Shown here piece after piece: positions 1 through 8,656 of a stretch of DNA of 64,000 nt; the stretch's first letter is position 1; each line of letters opens with the position of its first letter. The stretch comes from Methylobacterium organophilum (GTDB lineage Bacteria; Pseudomonadota; Alphaproteobacteria; Rhizobiales; Beijerinckiaceae). The position numbers were made by a program, and so were the translations under genes. The stretch spans positions 186,001-250,000 of the forward strand of contig NZ_BPQV01000006.1 of assembly GCF_022179465.1 (NCBI RefSeq), in the 5' to 3' direction. The notes below the pieces were generated by a model. It was not told the DNA's origin. It ran no database searches and saw only the letters and a program-made list of their open reading frames with translations.

Positions 1-849
1 CCACGCATTCGCAGCGTAATCGAATGTGCCGGTGTCAATAAGGGCCCAGTTGAGGAAGTCGGTTCGTGGGTCGTGGGCGTACCTGTTGGTGTCGAAGACA
101 TCAGCGACGCTGAACTTCCCTAACGTCAGCACGATCCTGTCGGCCTGCCGCGACCCGCCGAGCTGGTTCAGATCTGGATCGACCCTCTCGGTTTCGCCTC
201 CCAAGCCGATTATCTGGCGGATGAAAGCGCGGTGAAGCTTCACGTAGGGGGTGATGCTGCCGACCTTGTAAGCTTCCCCGTTTGGGAAACCAGCGACACC
301 AAGCGTGGTACTGAGACCAAAACCCTGATCGACCTCCGGGTTTAACCAAATCTCTGCCCCGGGCCACAGCCGCATACCCGCGTAGAGCGTGAAATCGAAG
401 GTCTCCTTAATCTGCCCTTTGGCGTTGAGGCTGTTCGGCCCACGGTAGGGCGAGCGAAACCGAGAATTGCCCTGTGTGACGAAGGTGGTCTGGGCGCGAA
501 TGGCCCAGTCTTCTTCGACGAAAGCATCTGACACCGGAGCGTCCGAAGAGGGCGAACGCGACGTATCCTTCATCTCCGATCCGGCAGAATTCCAAACCGC
601 GTCGCCGGTCCGAAAGATCGGGATGCTGGGTCCGCTGCCCGTGGTCAGCTTGAAGTCGGAGCCGCTGTCGGAAGCGTCAGCGCCGCCCTTTGCGTTGAGA
701 TGGTCGCCGAACCAATCGACGAAGGTCGGCCTCGACGGCATCGAGCGACCGAGCGGGAGGTCAGCCGTTCGACCGAACTCAACCGACATCAGCAACAGGG
801 TCAGCGCACCCATAGCGGCTGCAGGGAGGGCGCAACACCGGGTAGGCAT
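1..849 (-). CDS. Carbohydrate porin, OprB-like (3' part missing at window edge)
   Basis: The reverse strand is open from an ATG at 849 to the left edge, giving 283 residues without a stop, so the C-terminal part lies outside the window. A signal peptide ends near residue 29 (SVEFGRTA). The body has porin-like features: WAIRAQTTFVTQGN near 114, the segment GAEIWLNPEVDQGFG, then TLGKFSVADVFDTN and NWALIDTGTFDYAANAW. These are characteristic of the carbohydrate-selective porin family of Hyphomicrobiales. It would form an outer-membrane beta-barrel for passive solute entry. No strong ribosome binding site is visible before 849, so the start may be a few codons off. Family call is from recognised motifs, not from a search. 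Confidence 0.8.
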   Translation of the reverse strand, partial: MPTRCCALPAAAMGALTLLLMSVEFGRTADLPLGRSMPSRPTFVDWFGDHLNAKGGADASDSGSDFKLTTGSGPSIPIFRTGDAVWNSAGSEMKDTSRSPSSDAPVSDAFVEEDWAIRAQTTFVTQGNSRFRSPYRGPNSLNAKGQIKETFDFTLYAGMRLWPGAEIWLNPEVDQGFGLSTTLGVAGFPNGEAYKVGSITPYVKLHRAFIRQIIGLGGETERVDPDLNQLGGSRQADRIVLTLGKFSVADVFDTNRYAHDPRTDFLNWALIDTGTFDYAANAW

Positions 850-919
850 CGTGAATGCGGGCCCGAATTGATTAGCTGTTGCTATACCGTAAGCGGTGTG
901 CTCAGGCCACGAGGAATGC

Positions 920-1411
920 TCAATCCGCTGCAGCAACTGCAGTGTCCTGCTGGTGCCCGACCTCAAGCCGGATGCTCCGGCTTGCCATAAGGATTTCGCA
1001 CAGGAAGCCTGCAATGGCGGCGATCGTGAAGGCCAGAGCCAGTCCAAAACAACCGTAGAGCACCGTCTCCGTTGTCGCGTTCCTCAACTCGCCGATGAAA
1101 AGCACCATGGCTGCGATGCCCGTCAGGAACCCCGCCAAAGCCACGAGGCACACAGCTCCGTCGAGCAGGAGGGATCTCCGCTGCAATTGCGACAGCTGAC
1201 GCGCCAGCCTTTTGGTCTCGCGGGAAGGCCCCTTCTTAAGATCCTGGGAGAGGTCACGGACTTGGTCCCCGATCCGGCCGTGGCGCGTTGCGAAAACGTT
1301 GAGCAAGGTCGCCAGGGCCGAGAGTAGAAAGATCGGGGTCAAGGCGACTTGGATGATGTGAGACAGATTGTCGAGGGCAACAGCAGTCGGATTTGGCATG
1401 CCGAGGCTCAT
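920..1411 (-). CDS. DUF2721 family membrane protein
   Basis: About 163 residues. The N-terminal helix (NLSHIIQVALTPIFLLSALA) followed by LLNVFATRHGRI, a charged cytoplasmic stretch rich in Arg/Lys/Gln, and two more hydrophobic helices near the C-terminus fit the DUF2721 layout of three transmembrane segments with a cytosolic loop. Function of the family is unknown. The reading frame extends upstream to a TTG at 1513, but that extension is Arg-rich and unlike the family; ATG at 1411 or 1399 are better starts, neither with a convincing ribosome binding site. It stands alone between the porin and flgC. Confidence 0.65.
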   Translation of the reverse strand: MSLGMPNPTAVALDNLSHIIQVALTPIFLLSALATLLNVFATRHGRIGDQVRDLSQDLKKGPSRETKRLARQLSQLQRRSLLLDGAVCLVALAGFLTGIAAMVLFIGELRNATTETVLYGCFGLALAFTIAAIAGFLCEILMASRSIRLEVGHQQDTAVAAAD

Positions 1412-1621
1412 AGGCAAAGCAGGCCTTGGATACCAGGGCCGATCGCGGGCGGTTTGACGCTTCGCCACGTGCAGCCCTGCAGAGCGCGGTCGCGACGCCA
1501 TCCACTGAACCAACGCGCCGTGATTAACCGGCCATTAACCGCAATCCCTAACCCTTCCTTCAGGATTTTGCGAGTCGCGCCGGCATCGATCGTCCGCTCG
1601 CCGGATCAGGGGAGAGAACAG

Positions 1622-2026
1622 ATGGCCGGGAGCGAGGGCGTCTCTGGATCCGCCATTGCGGCGGCAGGCCTGCGGGTGCAGCAGGGCCGCCTGCGCGTCA
1701 TGACCGAGAACCTCGCCAACGCAAACAGCACCGCGAGCACGCCCGGCGGCGACCCCTACCGGCGCAAGATCGCGGTGTTCGAGCCGGTCGGGGCCGATGC
1801 CGAGCCGACCGGTCGCGTCGTGCGCGACACCAGCCCGTTCCGCTCAATCTCCAGCCCCGGGCACCCCGCTGCCGACGCGCAGGGCATTCTGAAGCTGCCC
1901 AACGTCAATCCTGCCACCGAGATGGCCGGGTTGCGCGCGGCGATGGGCGCCTACGAATCCAATCTGAAGGTGATCGCGACGCTCGACGACCTCAACAGGC
2001 GCACCGTCGACCTGCTGAAGATCTGA
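1622..2026 (+). CDS. flgC: Flagellar basal-body rod protein FlgC, orphan copy
   Basis: 134 residues, the normal length for FlgC. FlgC is one of the proximal rod proteins of the flagellar basal body and is exported by the flagellar type III system. Diagnostic parts are the N-terminal helix with RVMTENLANANSTAST, the PGGDPYRRK segment, PNVNPATEMA, and the C-terminal heptad helix ending VDLLKI. The ATG at 1622 is preceded by GGGGAGA at a good distance; an upstream extension of the frame is not FlgC-like. FlgC is normally encoded next to flgB and fliE; here the neighbours are a DUF2721 protein and a phospholipase D, and a lone flgB lies 13.5 kb away. Confidence 0.9.
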   Translation: MAGSEGVSGSAIAAAGLRVQQGRLRVMTENLANANSTASTPGGDPYRRKIAVFEPVGADAEPTGRVVRDTSPFRSISSPGHPAADAQGILKLPNVNPATEMAGLRAAMGAYESNLKVIATLDDLNRRTVDLLKI

Positions 2027-2032
2027 GGAGCG

Positions 2033-3568
2033 TCATTCGCTTGAGACGCCCGTTCGTTCGGCTCCGCGGCGCAGCGGATGCGCGCGGCGCCGATCGGCGA
2101 GCGCGTGCAGCACGGCTCTCCAGACCGGCTCGGGCTGCTCGGGGTCCAGAAGCTCGCCCTCGCTCAACGGCTGCACGGCTCCTGCGGCTGATGCGTCCAG
2201 GGGAACCAGTGTACGCCCGGTGTCGCAGCGTAGCGCCTCGATCGCCGCAATCAGCGAACCCGAGCGCGCCAGGGTGCGGGCGATGTCGTCCGGTGGAACA
2301 CCGAGGTGCTCGCCGAGAAGCGCATCGCGCAAGCCGAGGATCTCTGCCGCGACGGCTCGATCGGTCGCATGGCCAGGCACGGCTTCGACGGCCAGATCGC
2401 ATTCCGTATCGAGGCCCATCGAGCGGTTGTTCAGGTTGGACGAGCCGATCTTCAGCAGGCAGTCGTCGACGATCAGCACCTTGGCATGCACGTAGATCGG
2501 CTGCCCGGCTGCGGTCACCGGACGATAGATGCGGAAGCGTCCGAAGCGGTCCGCGCCGCGGATACGCGCCAGAACACGGCCGCGTCCCCGTCCCATGGCC
2601 GCTTCCTCGAGCCAGCCCATGGCACGCTCGGGATTGATCACGACGATCTCGGGCCCGTCCGGCTCCCTCAGACGGGATGCCATGGCCTCGGCGATGCAGC
2701 GTGCGGCGAAGTACTGACTCTCAATATAGATCGTGTGTCGCGCGGCTGCGATGGCGGCGAGGTAGAGTTGCTCGATCTCGTGCACGTTGGGGCGGCCGTG
2801 AAAGGGCGGCGCGGTCCGGGCGATCCCCACCTGCACGTCGCGCAGAAGCGGCCTCAGCCCGTCGGGCCAGGGGTCTTGCGTAGATGGACCGGGCGGCGCG
2901 ATCCGCTCGCCGGTAGCATAGTGCCAGCGCTCGCGCGCAAGGTCACCGAGGGCTGACGCGGCCGCGCCGTCGACCGCGACGGTGGCGTCGTGGAACGGCG
3001 CGTAGGCGCGTCCCGACGGGCGCACCCGGCGCGTGTCCTGGTCGGCATGGTCGCGGGTGTCCCAGCGGTCGTCCGTCATGTCGATGCCGCCGCAGAAAGC
3101 GAGCGCGTCGTCGATCACCACGATCTTCTGGTGATGCGAGGCTCCGGGCGGGTGGGCACTGTCGAGCCGGAACTGGAAGCCGCGGGCCCGCATCGAGTTC
3201 AGAAGGTAGAGCGGCGTCGTGCCGCGCGCCAGCGTGCCGAGGACCCCTAAATTCCACTGCAGCACGCGGATGCTCAGCTCCGGCCGGCGCCGGCCGAGTT
3301 CGGACAGGAACGGGCCGAGTTCCTCCGGCAGGCCCGGCAGCGGGTGGTCGGGGTCGAGCTTGATGCGGGTGTCGAACTCCCAGCCGATGAACAAAACCGC
3401 GTGGCGGGCGCGCAGGAGGGCGCTGCGCAGATGCGCGAAGTAGGCGGCGGCATCCACGATTGGGGCAAAGCGCGCCGCAGGCTCGACGCGCCAGCAGGTC
3501 AGGCCGGACTGCAGCAGCTTCGCCCCGCCCGTGAGCGGGACCGATGCCGTATGGGGCGGATGATGCAT
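2033..3568 (-). CDS. Phospholipase D-like / cardiolipin synthase-type protein
   Basis: 511 residues from ATG 3568. Two HKD motifs are visible: HHQKIVVIDDALAFCGGID in the first half and HAKVLIVDDCLLKIGSSN in the second, each H-x-K-x4-D followed by a GGxx or GSxN element, so both catalytic halves appear intact. Enzymes of this type hydrolyse phosphodiesters or transfer phosphatidyl groups at the membrane. No signal peptide or transmembrane helix is obvious. It is divergent from a DedA/VTT-domain gene starting at 3734; PLD and VTT domains are frequently adjacent or fused in proteobacteria, which supports a lipid role. The open frame extends to 3994 but overlaps the DedA gene antisense, so the shorter start is preferred. 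Confidence 0.85.
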   Translation of the reverse strand: MHHPPHTASVPLTGGAKLLQSGLTCWRVEPAARFAPIVDAAAYFAHLRSALLRARHAVLFIGWEFDTRIKLDPDHPLPGLPEELGPFLSELGRRRPELSIRVLQWNLGVLGTLARGTTPLYLLNSMRARGFQFRLDSAHPPGASHHQKIVVIDDALAFCGGIDMTDDRWDTRDHADQDTRRVRPSGRAYAPFHDATVAVDGAAASALGDLARERWHYATGERIAPPGPSTQDPWPDGLRPLLRDVQVGIARTAPPFHGRPNVHEIEQLYLAAIAAARHTIYIESQYFAARCIAEAMASRLREPDGPEIVVINPERAMGWLEEAAMGRGRGRVLARIRGADRFGRFRIYRPVTAAGQPIYVHAKVLIVDDCLLKIGSSNLNNRSMGLDTECDLAVEAVPGHATDRAVAAEILGLRDALLGEHLGVPPDDIARTLARSGSLIAAIEALRCDTGRTLVPLDASAAGAVQPLSEGELLDPEQPEPVWRAVLHALADRRRAHPLRRGAERTGVSSE

Positions 3569-3733
3569 CGGCGCGTTTGGTCCCCGGGATGGCGGCCCGC
3601 TGCATCGTCGCGCTGCAACAGGGCGCGGGCAGCGCTTTGGTGTCTGCGTATGAACCCGCCCCCCACTTAGTGCGTTCCCGATCCGACCTGCGGCGGCAAG
3701 GCTTCTGCAGGTGCCGCTTGCGAGGAGGTTGCG

Positions 3734-4345
3734 CTGGTCGACTGGATCGTAGCCGCGATCGAGCGGACCGGCTATCTCGGCGTCTTCCTGCTGATGCTGA
3801 TCGACAACATCTTCCCGCCGATCCCCTCTGAGGTGATCATGCCGCTGGCAGGCTTTGCCGCGGCGCGCGGCCAGCTCAGCCTCGTCGGCGTGTTCCTCGC
3901 CGGCACGGCCGGATCGCTCTCCGGCGCGCTGGTCTGGTACGGCGTGGGGCGCTGGCTCGGACGCGAGCGCTTGCGGCGCTTCGCGGCCCGGCACGGGCGC
4001 TGGCTCACCCTGAGCCCGGCGGAGGTCGATCGGGCCGGCGCCTGGTTCGCCCGGCGCGGCGGCGTCACCGTCCTAGTCGGTCGCGTCGTCCCGGGCGTGC
4101 GCAGCCTGATCTCGGTGCCGGCCGGGGTGGCCGGTATGCCGCTCACGCCCTTTCTGGCCTACTCGGCTCTCGGCACGATCGTCTGGACCGGGCTGCTGAC
4201 GGCGGCCGGCTACGGGCTTGGCGAGAACTACCGCAGCGTGGGCCGCCTCATCGAGCCGATCGGCAACGGCGTGCTGGTCCTGGCGCTCGTGCTCTACCTC
4301 TATCGTGTCGCCACCTTCGGACGCCGGAGCGGCGTTCGGGGCTGA
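3734..4345 (+). CDS. DedA family (VTT domain) membrane protein with probable CTG start
   Basis: About 203 residues. The sequence LIDNIFPPIPSEVIMPLAGF and the later GRVVPGVRSLISVPAGVAGM are the hallmark DedA motifs (E/P-rich re-entrant loop and the G-x-V-P-G-x-R motif). DedA proteins are inner-membrane transporters or lipid scramblases linked to polyprenyl-phosphate and phospholipid turnover. The first ATG (3794) falls inside the first transmembrane helix; the residues before it (VDWIVAAIERTGYLGVFLL) are normal DedA N-terminus and the frame is open back to a stop at 3668. A GAGGAGG ribosome binding site at 3722-3728 sits five bases before CTG 3734, so CTG is the likely start; no in-frame ATG, GTG or TTG is available upstream. 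Confidence 0.8.
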   Translation: MVDWIVAAIERTGYLGVFLLMLIDNIFPPIPSEVIMPLAGFAAARGQLSLVGVFLAGTAGSLSGALVWYGVGRWLGRERLRRFAARHGRWLTLSPAEVDRAGAWFARRGGVTVLVGRVVPGVRSLISVPAGVAGMPLTPFLAYSALGTIVWTGLLTAAGYGLGENYRSVGRLIEPIGNGVLVLALVLYLYRVATFGRRSGVRG

Positions 4346-4442
4346 GGCGCGGCAGAAACAGTCCTTTGCCGGCGTGATCGCGCGACGCTCGCTTCAGCGG
4401 AACGCGAACAGGCAGGCCGTGACATGACGTAGAGGAGTTCGC

Positions 4443-5744
4443 GTGAAACGCTTTCTGATCCTGGTTGCCGTCGCGGTCATGGCCACCCTCCCGGCCCTCC
4501 TGCTGCGCGCGACGGGCTGGCGGCCCAGCCCGGTCCTCGATGCCGCCGCCTTCGGCAGCGCCATTCTGGCGGCGGGCTTCCTGCTGTCTTGGGGAGCGGA
4601 GACGGCCGAGCAGCATATCGCGCAAGGCCTGATCCTGGCCGTGGTCGCCCTGGTGACCGTGCTGCCGGAATACGCGGTCGATCTCTATTAAGCCTACAAG
4701 GCCGGGCTCGAGGGTCCGGGGTCGCAATACGTTCATTACGCCGCCGCCAACATGACCGGCGCCAACCGGTTGCTCGTCGGCTTGGCCTGGCCCCTGATGG
4801 TGTTCCTGCATTGGACGAAGGACCGGCACCGCGCGGTCGATCTTGCCCCTGTCAATGCCGTCGAGATGGGCTTCCTGCTGCTTGCCAGCCTCTACGCCTT
4901 CGTGATCCTGTTCAAGCGCAGCATTTCCGTCGTGGATTTCGCCGTGCTCGCGGCCATCTTTGCGGCCTACGTCTGGCGCGTGCGCAACCTTCAGAAGAGC
5001 GACAATCCGGACGAGGCGGAGGAGCCGGGGCCAGCTGCCGCTCTAAACGCCTTGTCTCCCGGCCAGCAATGGGCCGCGATCGGGGCTCTGGTGGCCGTGG
5101 CCTGCGGCGTCATCCTCGCCTCGGCCGAACCCTTCGCCGAGGCCATGGTGGGCACCGGCCGGGCGATCGGGCTCAACGAGTTTCTGCTGATCCAGTGGCT
5201 GGCGCCCCTGGCCAGCGAGGCGCCGGCCATCTCGGTGGCGGTGCTGTTCGTGCTGGCCAACCGCGCCGGCGACGGGCTGATCGCCATGATCAGCGACAAG
5301 ATCAACCAGTGGACGCTGCTCGTCGGCATGCTGCCGCTCGCCCTGAGCGTCGGCGCGGGCGCGATGAGCCCCCTGCCGCTCGATGCGCGCCAGGGCGAGG
5401 AGTTCTTCCTGACAGCGGCCCAGTCGCTGCTCGGCATCGCGCTCCTGCTGCGCCTGCGCCTCGGCCTCTGGTCCGCGCTGGCTCTGGCCGGGCTGTTTGC
5501 CGTGCAGGTCGGGCTCGCCTTCGTCTACCGCAACGACGAGGCGCGCACGATCGCGACGCTGACCTGGCTCGCCTGGGTCTATCTCGGCCTAGCCGGCCTT
5601 CTGTTCCTGATCAACGGACGCCGCCTTGTGGCCTTGGTGCGCAGCGCTCTCACCGGTCAGCCGTCTGAGGATCTCTCGGATGGCACACGAACCGACCTGG
5701 AGCCATCGGCAGACGAGAGCCGCGTCCCGTCTACGGCCCGCTGA
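4443..5744 (+). pseudogene. Sodium/calcium-type (CaCA) antiporter interrupted by a TAA codon
   Basis: A GTG at 4443 with GAGGAG upstream opens a frame that stops at TAA 4689-4691 after 82 residues. The same frame then continues to 5744 with perfectly matching protein: EYAVDLY, stop, AYKAGLEGPGSQYVHYAAAN. The C-terminal half holds the second alpha-repeat (LASEAPAISVAVLF, later NQWTLLVGMLPL). A full protein of about 433 residues with around ten transmembrane helices would exchange cations across the inner membrane. A one-base change from a sense codon such as TTA or TAC explains the break. A downstream restart at ATG 4752 would lack the first alpha-repeat and is unlikely to work. A sequencing error cannot be excluded. 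Confidence 0.8.
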
Positions 5745-5791
5745 TCGGAGCGGTCCGGGCGGAGCCGACAACTCCGCCCAGCCCTGCCGAC

Positions 5792-6382
5792 CTACTTGCT
5801 CGGCATGATCTTTCCGTCCGCCCCGACCCTGATCTTCTGCGACTGGCTGCCGGTCATCACCGTGATCTTGTACTGCACGCTGCTGGCCTCACGCTCGACC
5901 TCGGCCTCGGCCGCCTTGCCGCCTGCCTTCTGCTCGGCGGTCGCGACCGCCTGCTTCAGGCTCGTGGGGGCGTTCTGCACGTCGGACGGCTTCAGGCGGA
6001 TGAAGTAGCTCTCGATCGGGTGGTTGTCGCTCTTGGTCACCTGCCCCGTGGTCGCGTCGATGTGGTGGTCGGTGAGCTTACCATCGCTGCCGAGCACCTT
6101 GATTTCAAAGTACGGTTTGCCGTTCCCGCTCTCGAAGTCCGCCTCGATCGCGCGACCAGGTCCCTTGCTCTCGGCCGTGTCGAGCGCCTGGGCGAGCGAG
6201 ACCTTGGCGGTCTGCAAACCTTCGTGCTCACGCTCCTTGTGACCGGTCGTGCCGTGGGCAGGTTGCGCAGCACCCGGAGGGGCAGCCGCAGGGGCCGGCG
6301 CCTGGGTAGGCGGGCTCGTCTGGGCCGCAGCAAATCCGGAAAGGAAGAGGAGCGGAGCGAGGGAAAGGGCGATCCGGGACAT
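5792..6382 (-). CDS. Secreted PepSY-domain protein
   Basis: 196 residues. ATG 6382 has AGGAG just upstream and opens a signal peptide (SLAPLLFLSGFAAAQ) with cleavage near residue 21. A Pro/Ala-rich linker follows, then PepSY-like repeats: ALDTAESKGPGRAIEADFE...GKPYFEIKVLGSDG and a second unit QAVATAEQKAGGKAAEAEVE...VQYKITVM. PepSY domains are small periplasmic modules thought to bind or inhibit proteases or sense peptides. The protein is probably periplasmic. Stand-alone gene, convergent with the antiporter pseudogene. Confidence 0.8.
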   Translation of the reverse strand: MSRIALSLAPLLFLSGFAAAQTSPPTQAPAPAAAPPGAAQPAHGTTGHKEREHEGLQTAKVSLAQALDTAESKGPGRAIEADFESGNGKPYFEIKVLGSDGKLTDHHIDATTGQVTKSDNHPIESYFIRLKPSDVQNAPTSLKQAVATAEQKAGGKAAEAEVEREASSVQYKITVMTGSQSQKIRVGADGKIMPSK

Positions 6383-6673
6383 GGCGTCTCCTGTAGCTTG
6401 GTGGGCAGCCGCAAAGCTGTGCGGCCTTAACGCAGGAGTGATTGGACGGTTCGCGACGGCGGCTCTCCCGTGCAACGTTGGACGCAAATCCGGCTTGGCG
6501 GCACTCTACGCTCTGCTGTGCGTTCAGACTTGGATCCGGTGTCGGGGGCAGTTCCGAGCGCGAGCACGGCCGGCGACACTGCGACAAGCCGGGCTGGTGA
6601 GGAAGGCGGTTGCAGGCGTACCATGGCGTGGATCGCACCCGCCAACCCGAACGCTGCTGAGGAAGGTTCGTCC

Positions 6674-7087
6674 GTGAGATCGCAGATGCCGAATGCCTAC
6701 CACCACGCCCCCGTTGCCGGCCTCCTCATGCTCGCTCTGGCCGCACCTGGAGCGCAGGCACAGGGCGCGCGGGCTCAACCGCTGGATGCCTACGAGGCTG
6801 CGCACGGCGTCAAGGGCTCGCAAGTCGCGTCATTGATCACGCGCATCGTCGAGCGCCAGTTGCTGGCGATCCCGGGCGTGCGCTCCGTCCACGACCTGCA
6901 CGTGCGCTCGATCAGCTCTGGCATCGACGCCATGAGCGCGCATGTCGTCGTGACCGACATGGCCGAGGCCGCGCGCATCCTCAAGGCGGTGCAGCAGGTC
7001 ATGGCGGCCGAGTTCGACACGCGCCACGTCACCGTGCAGGTCGAGAACGAGGTCCTGCAGGAAGAGGAAAAGGTCCGGAAGACCTGA
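6674..7087 (+). CDS. Signal peptide fused to a CDF transporter C-terminal domain
   Basis: 137 residues from GTG 6674 (GAGGAAGG eight bases upstream). Residues 1-30 are a clean signal peptide ([17 protein letters not shown]). The rest is the cytoplasmic metal-sensing domain of cation diffusion facilitators: [20 protein letters not shown], then [14 protein letters not shown] and [17 protein letters not shown]. It aligns residue for residue with the C-terminus of the complete CDF exporter at 24720-25634 (IPGVAGVHDLHVWTITSGLD). No transmembrane helices remain. Either a deletion fused an exported leader to the tail of a CDF gene, or it is a true periplasmic metal-binding domain. The otherwise conserved Trp of the HVWT motif is Arg here. 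Confidence 0.7.
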   Translation: MRSQMPNAYHHAPVAGLLMLALAAPGAQAQGARAQPLDAYEAAHGVKGSQVASLITRIVERQLLAIPGVRSVHDLHVRSISSGIDAMSAHVVVTDMAEAARILKAVQQVMAAEFDTRHVTVQVENEVLQEEEKVRKT

Positions 7088-7109
7088 GTGCCTATCGCAG
7101 GCCACGGCC

Positions 7110-7241
7110 ATGCCTTCCCGGATCGAGGACTATGCCCTGATCGGCGGCTGCGAGGCGGCCGCGCTCGTGGCGCGCGACGGCTCGATCGACTGGCTGTGCT
7201 GGCCGCGGTTCGACGCGTCCGCGTGCTTTCCAGCATCATAA
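7110..7241 (+). pseudogene. N-terminal remnant of a GH15 glucoamylase/trehalase-like protein
   Basis: A 43-codon frame begins [20 protein letters not shown] and continues [20 protein letters not shown] before an immediate TAA. This is the very recognisable amino terminus of bacterial glycoside hydrolase family 15 proteins (about 600 residues). Homology stops after ACF, so at least nine tenths of the gene is missing. It cannot be functional. The breakpoint near 7229 marks a deletion or rearrangement end between this point and the Gly-His-rich gene that follows. Confidence 0.8.
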
Positions 7242-7285
7242 TTTGATCAAGTTCGCTTGACCGTACGCTGAGGCTCTGCCGAGGT

Positions 7286-7762
7286 CTAGTCGCAGACGCG
7301 AACCCGGCGGATGTAGGTTCCGCCATAAGCTCCGATGAAGCGCCGCCGCACGAGGTGACAGTCACCGCCGTAATAGGCCGGATAACCATACCCGTAAGCC
7401 GCAGGGTAGCCGTATCCGTAGTAGGCCGGGCTCGCGGCCAAAGCTCCGAGCGCAAAACCACCGAGCAGACCCGCTGCACCGTAACCGAAGTGGCCGTGGC
7501 GACGGTAGCCATAATGGCCTCCATAGCCCCCGTGCCCACCGTAGTAGCCATGGCGCAGCCCATGACCACCGAACCCGCCGTGACCACCGAACCCGCCGTG
7601 ACCACCGAACCCGCCGTGACCACCGAACCCGCCATGACCACCGAACCCGCCATGACCGCCATGGTGCTGCGCAGCTGCCGGGATAGATCCCACAAAGCTA
7701 CCGGTCAGCAACGCAAGCGCGGCGTAACCGGTGATACGGGCCACTCTGAACCTGACGTGCAT
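7286..7762 (-). CDS. Gly/His/Tyr-rich secreted repeat protein
   Basis: 158 residues. ATG 7762 is preceded by GAGGAAAA. The N-terminus is a signal peptide (ALALLTGSFVGSIPAAAQ), followed directly by tandem HGGFGG hexapeptides, a Tyr/Gly/His-rich section, one hydrophobic helix (GLLGGFALGALAA) and a C-terminal tail with Cys residues (GGDCHLVRRR...RVRVCD). The layout is common among uncharacterised secreted proteins of methylobacteria. Histidines could bind metals but no function is known. A second Gly-His-rich secreted protein lies at 12425-12721. Confidence 0.75.
   Translation of the reverse strand: MHVRFRVARITGYAALALLTGSFVGSIPAAAQHHGGHGGFGGHGGFGGHGGFGGHGGFGGHGGFGGHGLRHGYYGGHGGYGGHYGYRRHGHFGYGAAGLLGGFALGALAASPAYYGYGYPAAYGYGYPAYYGGDCHLVRRRFIGAYGGTYIRRVRVCD
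7564..7653. repeat. Five tandem 18-bp units inside the Gly-His-rich gene
   Basis: Five contiguous copies of an 18-bp unit (GACCACCGAACCCGCCRT on the plus strand) differ only at one position, GT in the first three and AT in the last two. They encode HGGFGG on the minus strand and stay in frame, so copy-number change would shorten or lengthen the protein by six residues without breaking it. Confidence 0.9.
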
Positions 7763-8156
7763 GGCACATTTTCCTCATTGAGCATCACCCAGGGACATAG
7801 GTCATCTGCCGGATGGTAGCTCGCCGCACCCCTCTTGAGCAGGCCTGGGCAGTCGTGAATTAACGGCGGTGGCGCAGCAAGGTTCCCAGGGGTAGGAGTG
7901 GGGCATTGTGCCGATGCTTGGCTTCTGATCGAGTATCGTTGAACTATCATCGGGCGCAAATGGTCGTGGCTTGAGCGACACTCAAACTTCAGCTCGGGCA
8001 AGTGCTGGCGGGAGAGTGAGTCGCAGCTTGGCGATTCGTGACGTACAACGATGTCGGACAAACTGACGGCATAGCGGTCGCGCATGTGGCGCTGAGCACA
8101 AGACCAATGGCGCAGAGTCGGTCTCACTGATTCCGGCTTTGGGTCTTGAGGCAAAA
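7763..8156. other. Intergenic region, no supported gene
   Basis: About 390 bases between divergent promoters of the Gly-His-rich gene (minus) and the frameshifted gene at 8157 (plus). Open frames exist on the minus strand but are Cys/Ser/His-rich without recognisable motifs or ribosome binding sites. I see no RNA gene or clear repeat here. Confidence 0.4.
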
Positions 8157-8573
8157 ATGTTCAGGATAATGCTGATGCGCTGCAAGCTCTCAAAGCACAT
8201 CGTTGCCGCCGTGGCTCTCGCTGGCCTGACCGCCGTGCCCACGAACAACCTGGCAGCATCTTTAGATCTCGGCATGCTGACGCGATTGCTCGCGCCGGCC
8301 GGTCTCATGCTGATGGTGGGAAATGTCTGCGCCGCGCGCGATCCCTCCTTCCTGGCCGAGACGGCCGGCAAGCGGGGAGACCTTCGCTTCTACGCGCAGG
8401 AGGTGAAGAACGAAGTGTCAGCCAAGGGATCCCCGAGGATGAGGTCCTGCTCGTCCTGAGACAAGCGGCCGATGTCGCCAAGGCAACCGCGCTGACGGCC
8501 ATCGAAGACTTACACTCCGACAACCCGGACGCCGAGCTGTCCGCCACCAATGGCTGGTGCGACACGATCGTGA
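8157..8573 (+). pseudogene. Small secreted hypothetical protein, frameshifted
   Basis: ATG 8157 opens MFRIMLMRCKLSKHIVAAVA, a signal-peptide-like start, and runs through NVCAARDPSFLAETAGKRGD to VKNEVSAKG near 8430. The frame then becomes Ser/Arg-rich and stops at 8459, whereas the next frame continues sensibly as IPEDEVLLVLRQAADVAKAT and AIEDLHSDNPDAELS. A single missing base around 8430-8436 (in AAGGGATCCCC) explains this. The end is uncertain because the second frame runs antisense into the porin gene. Family not recognised. Confidence 0.5.
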
Positions 8574-8656
8574 GATCCCTCGTGTTGACACCCTGGGCTG
8601 CCTGGACTCGCCGACGACATCATGCGCGCACGACGAATCGGCATCGCAAGTGCCGT

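Noticed and set aside
7564-7653. Short regular repeats that might be a CRISPR array
   Set aside because: The units are contiguous, without spacers, and encode an in-frame peptide repeat; no cas gene is present.
7705-8154. 149-codon minus-strand frame upstream of the Gly-His-rich gene
   Set aside because: Overlaps the start of the real gene, Cys/His/Ser-rich, no ribosome binding site and no family resemblance.
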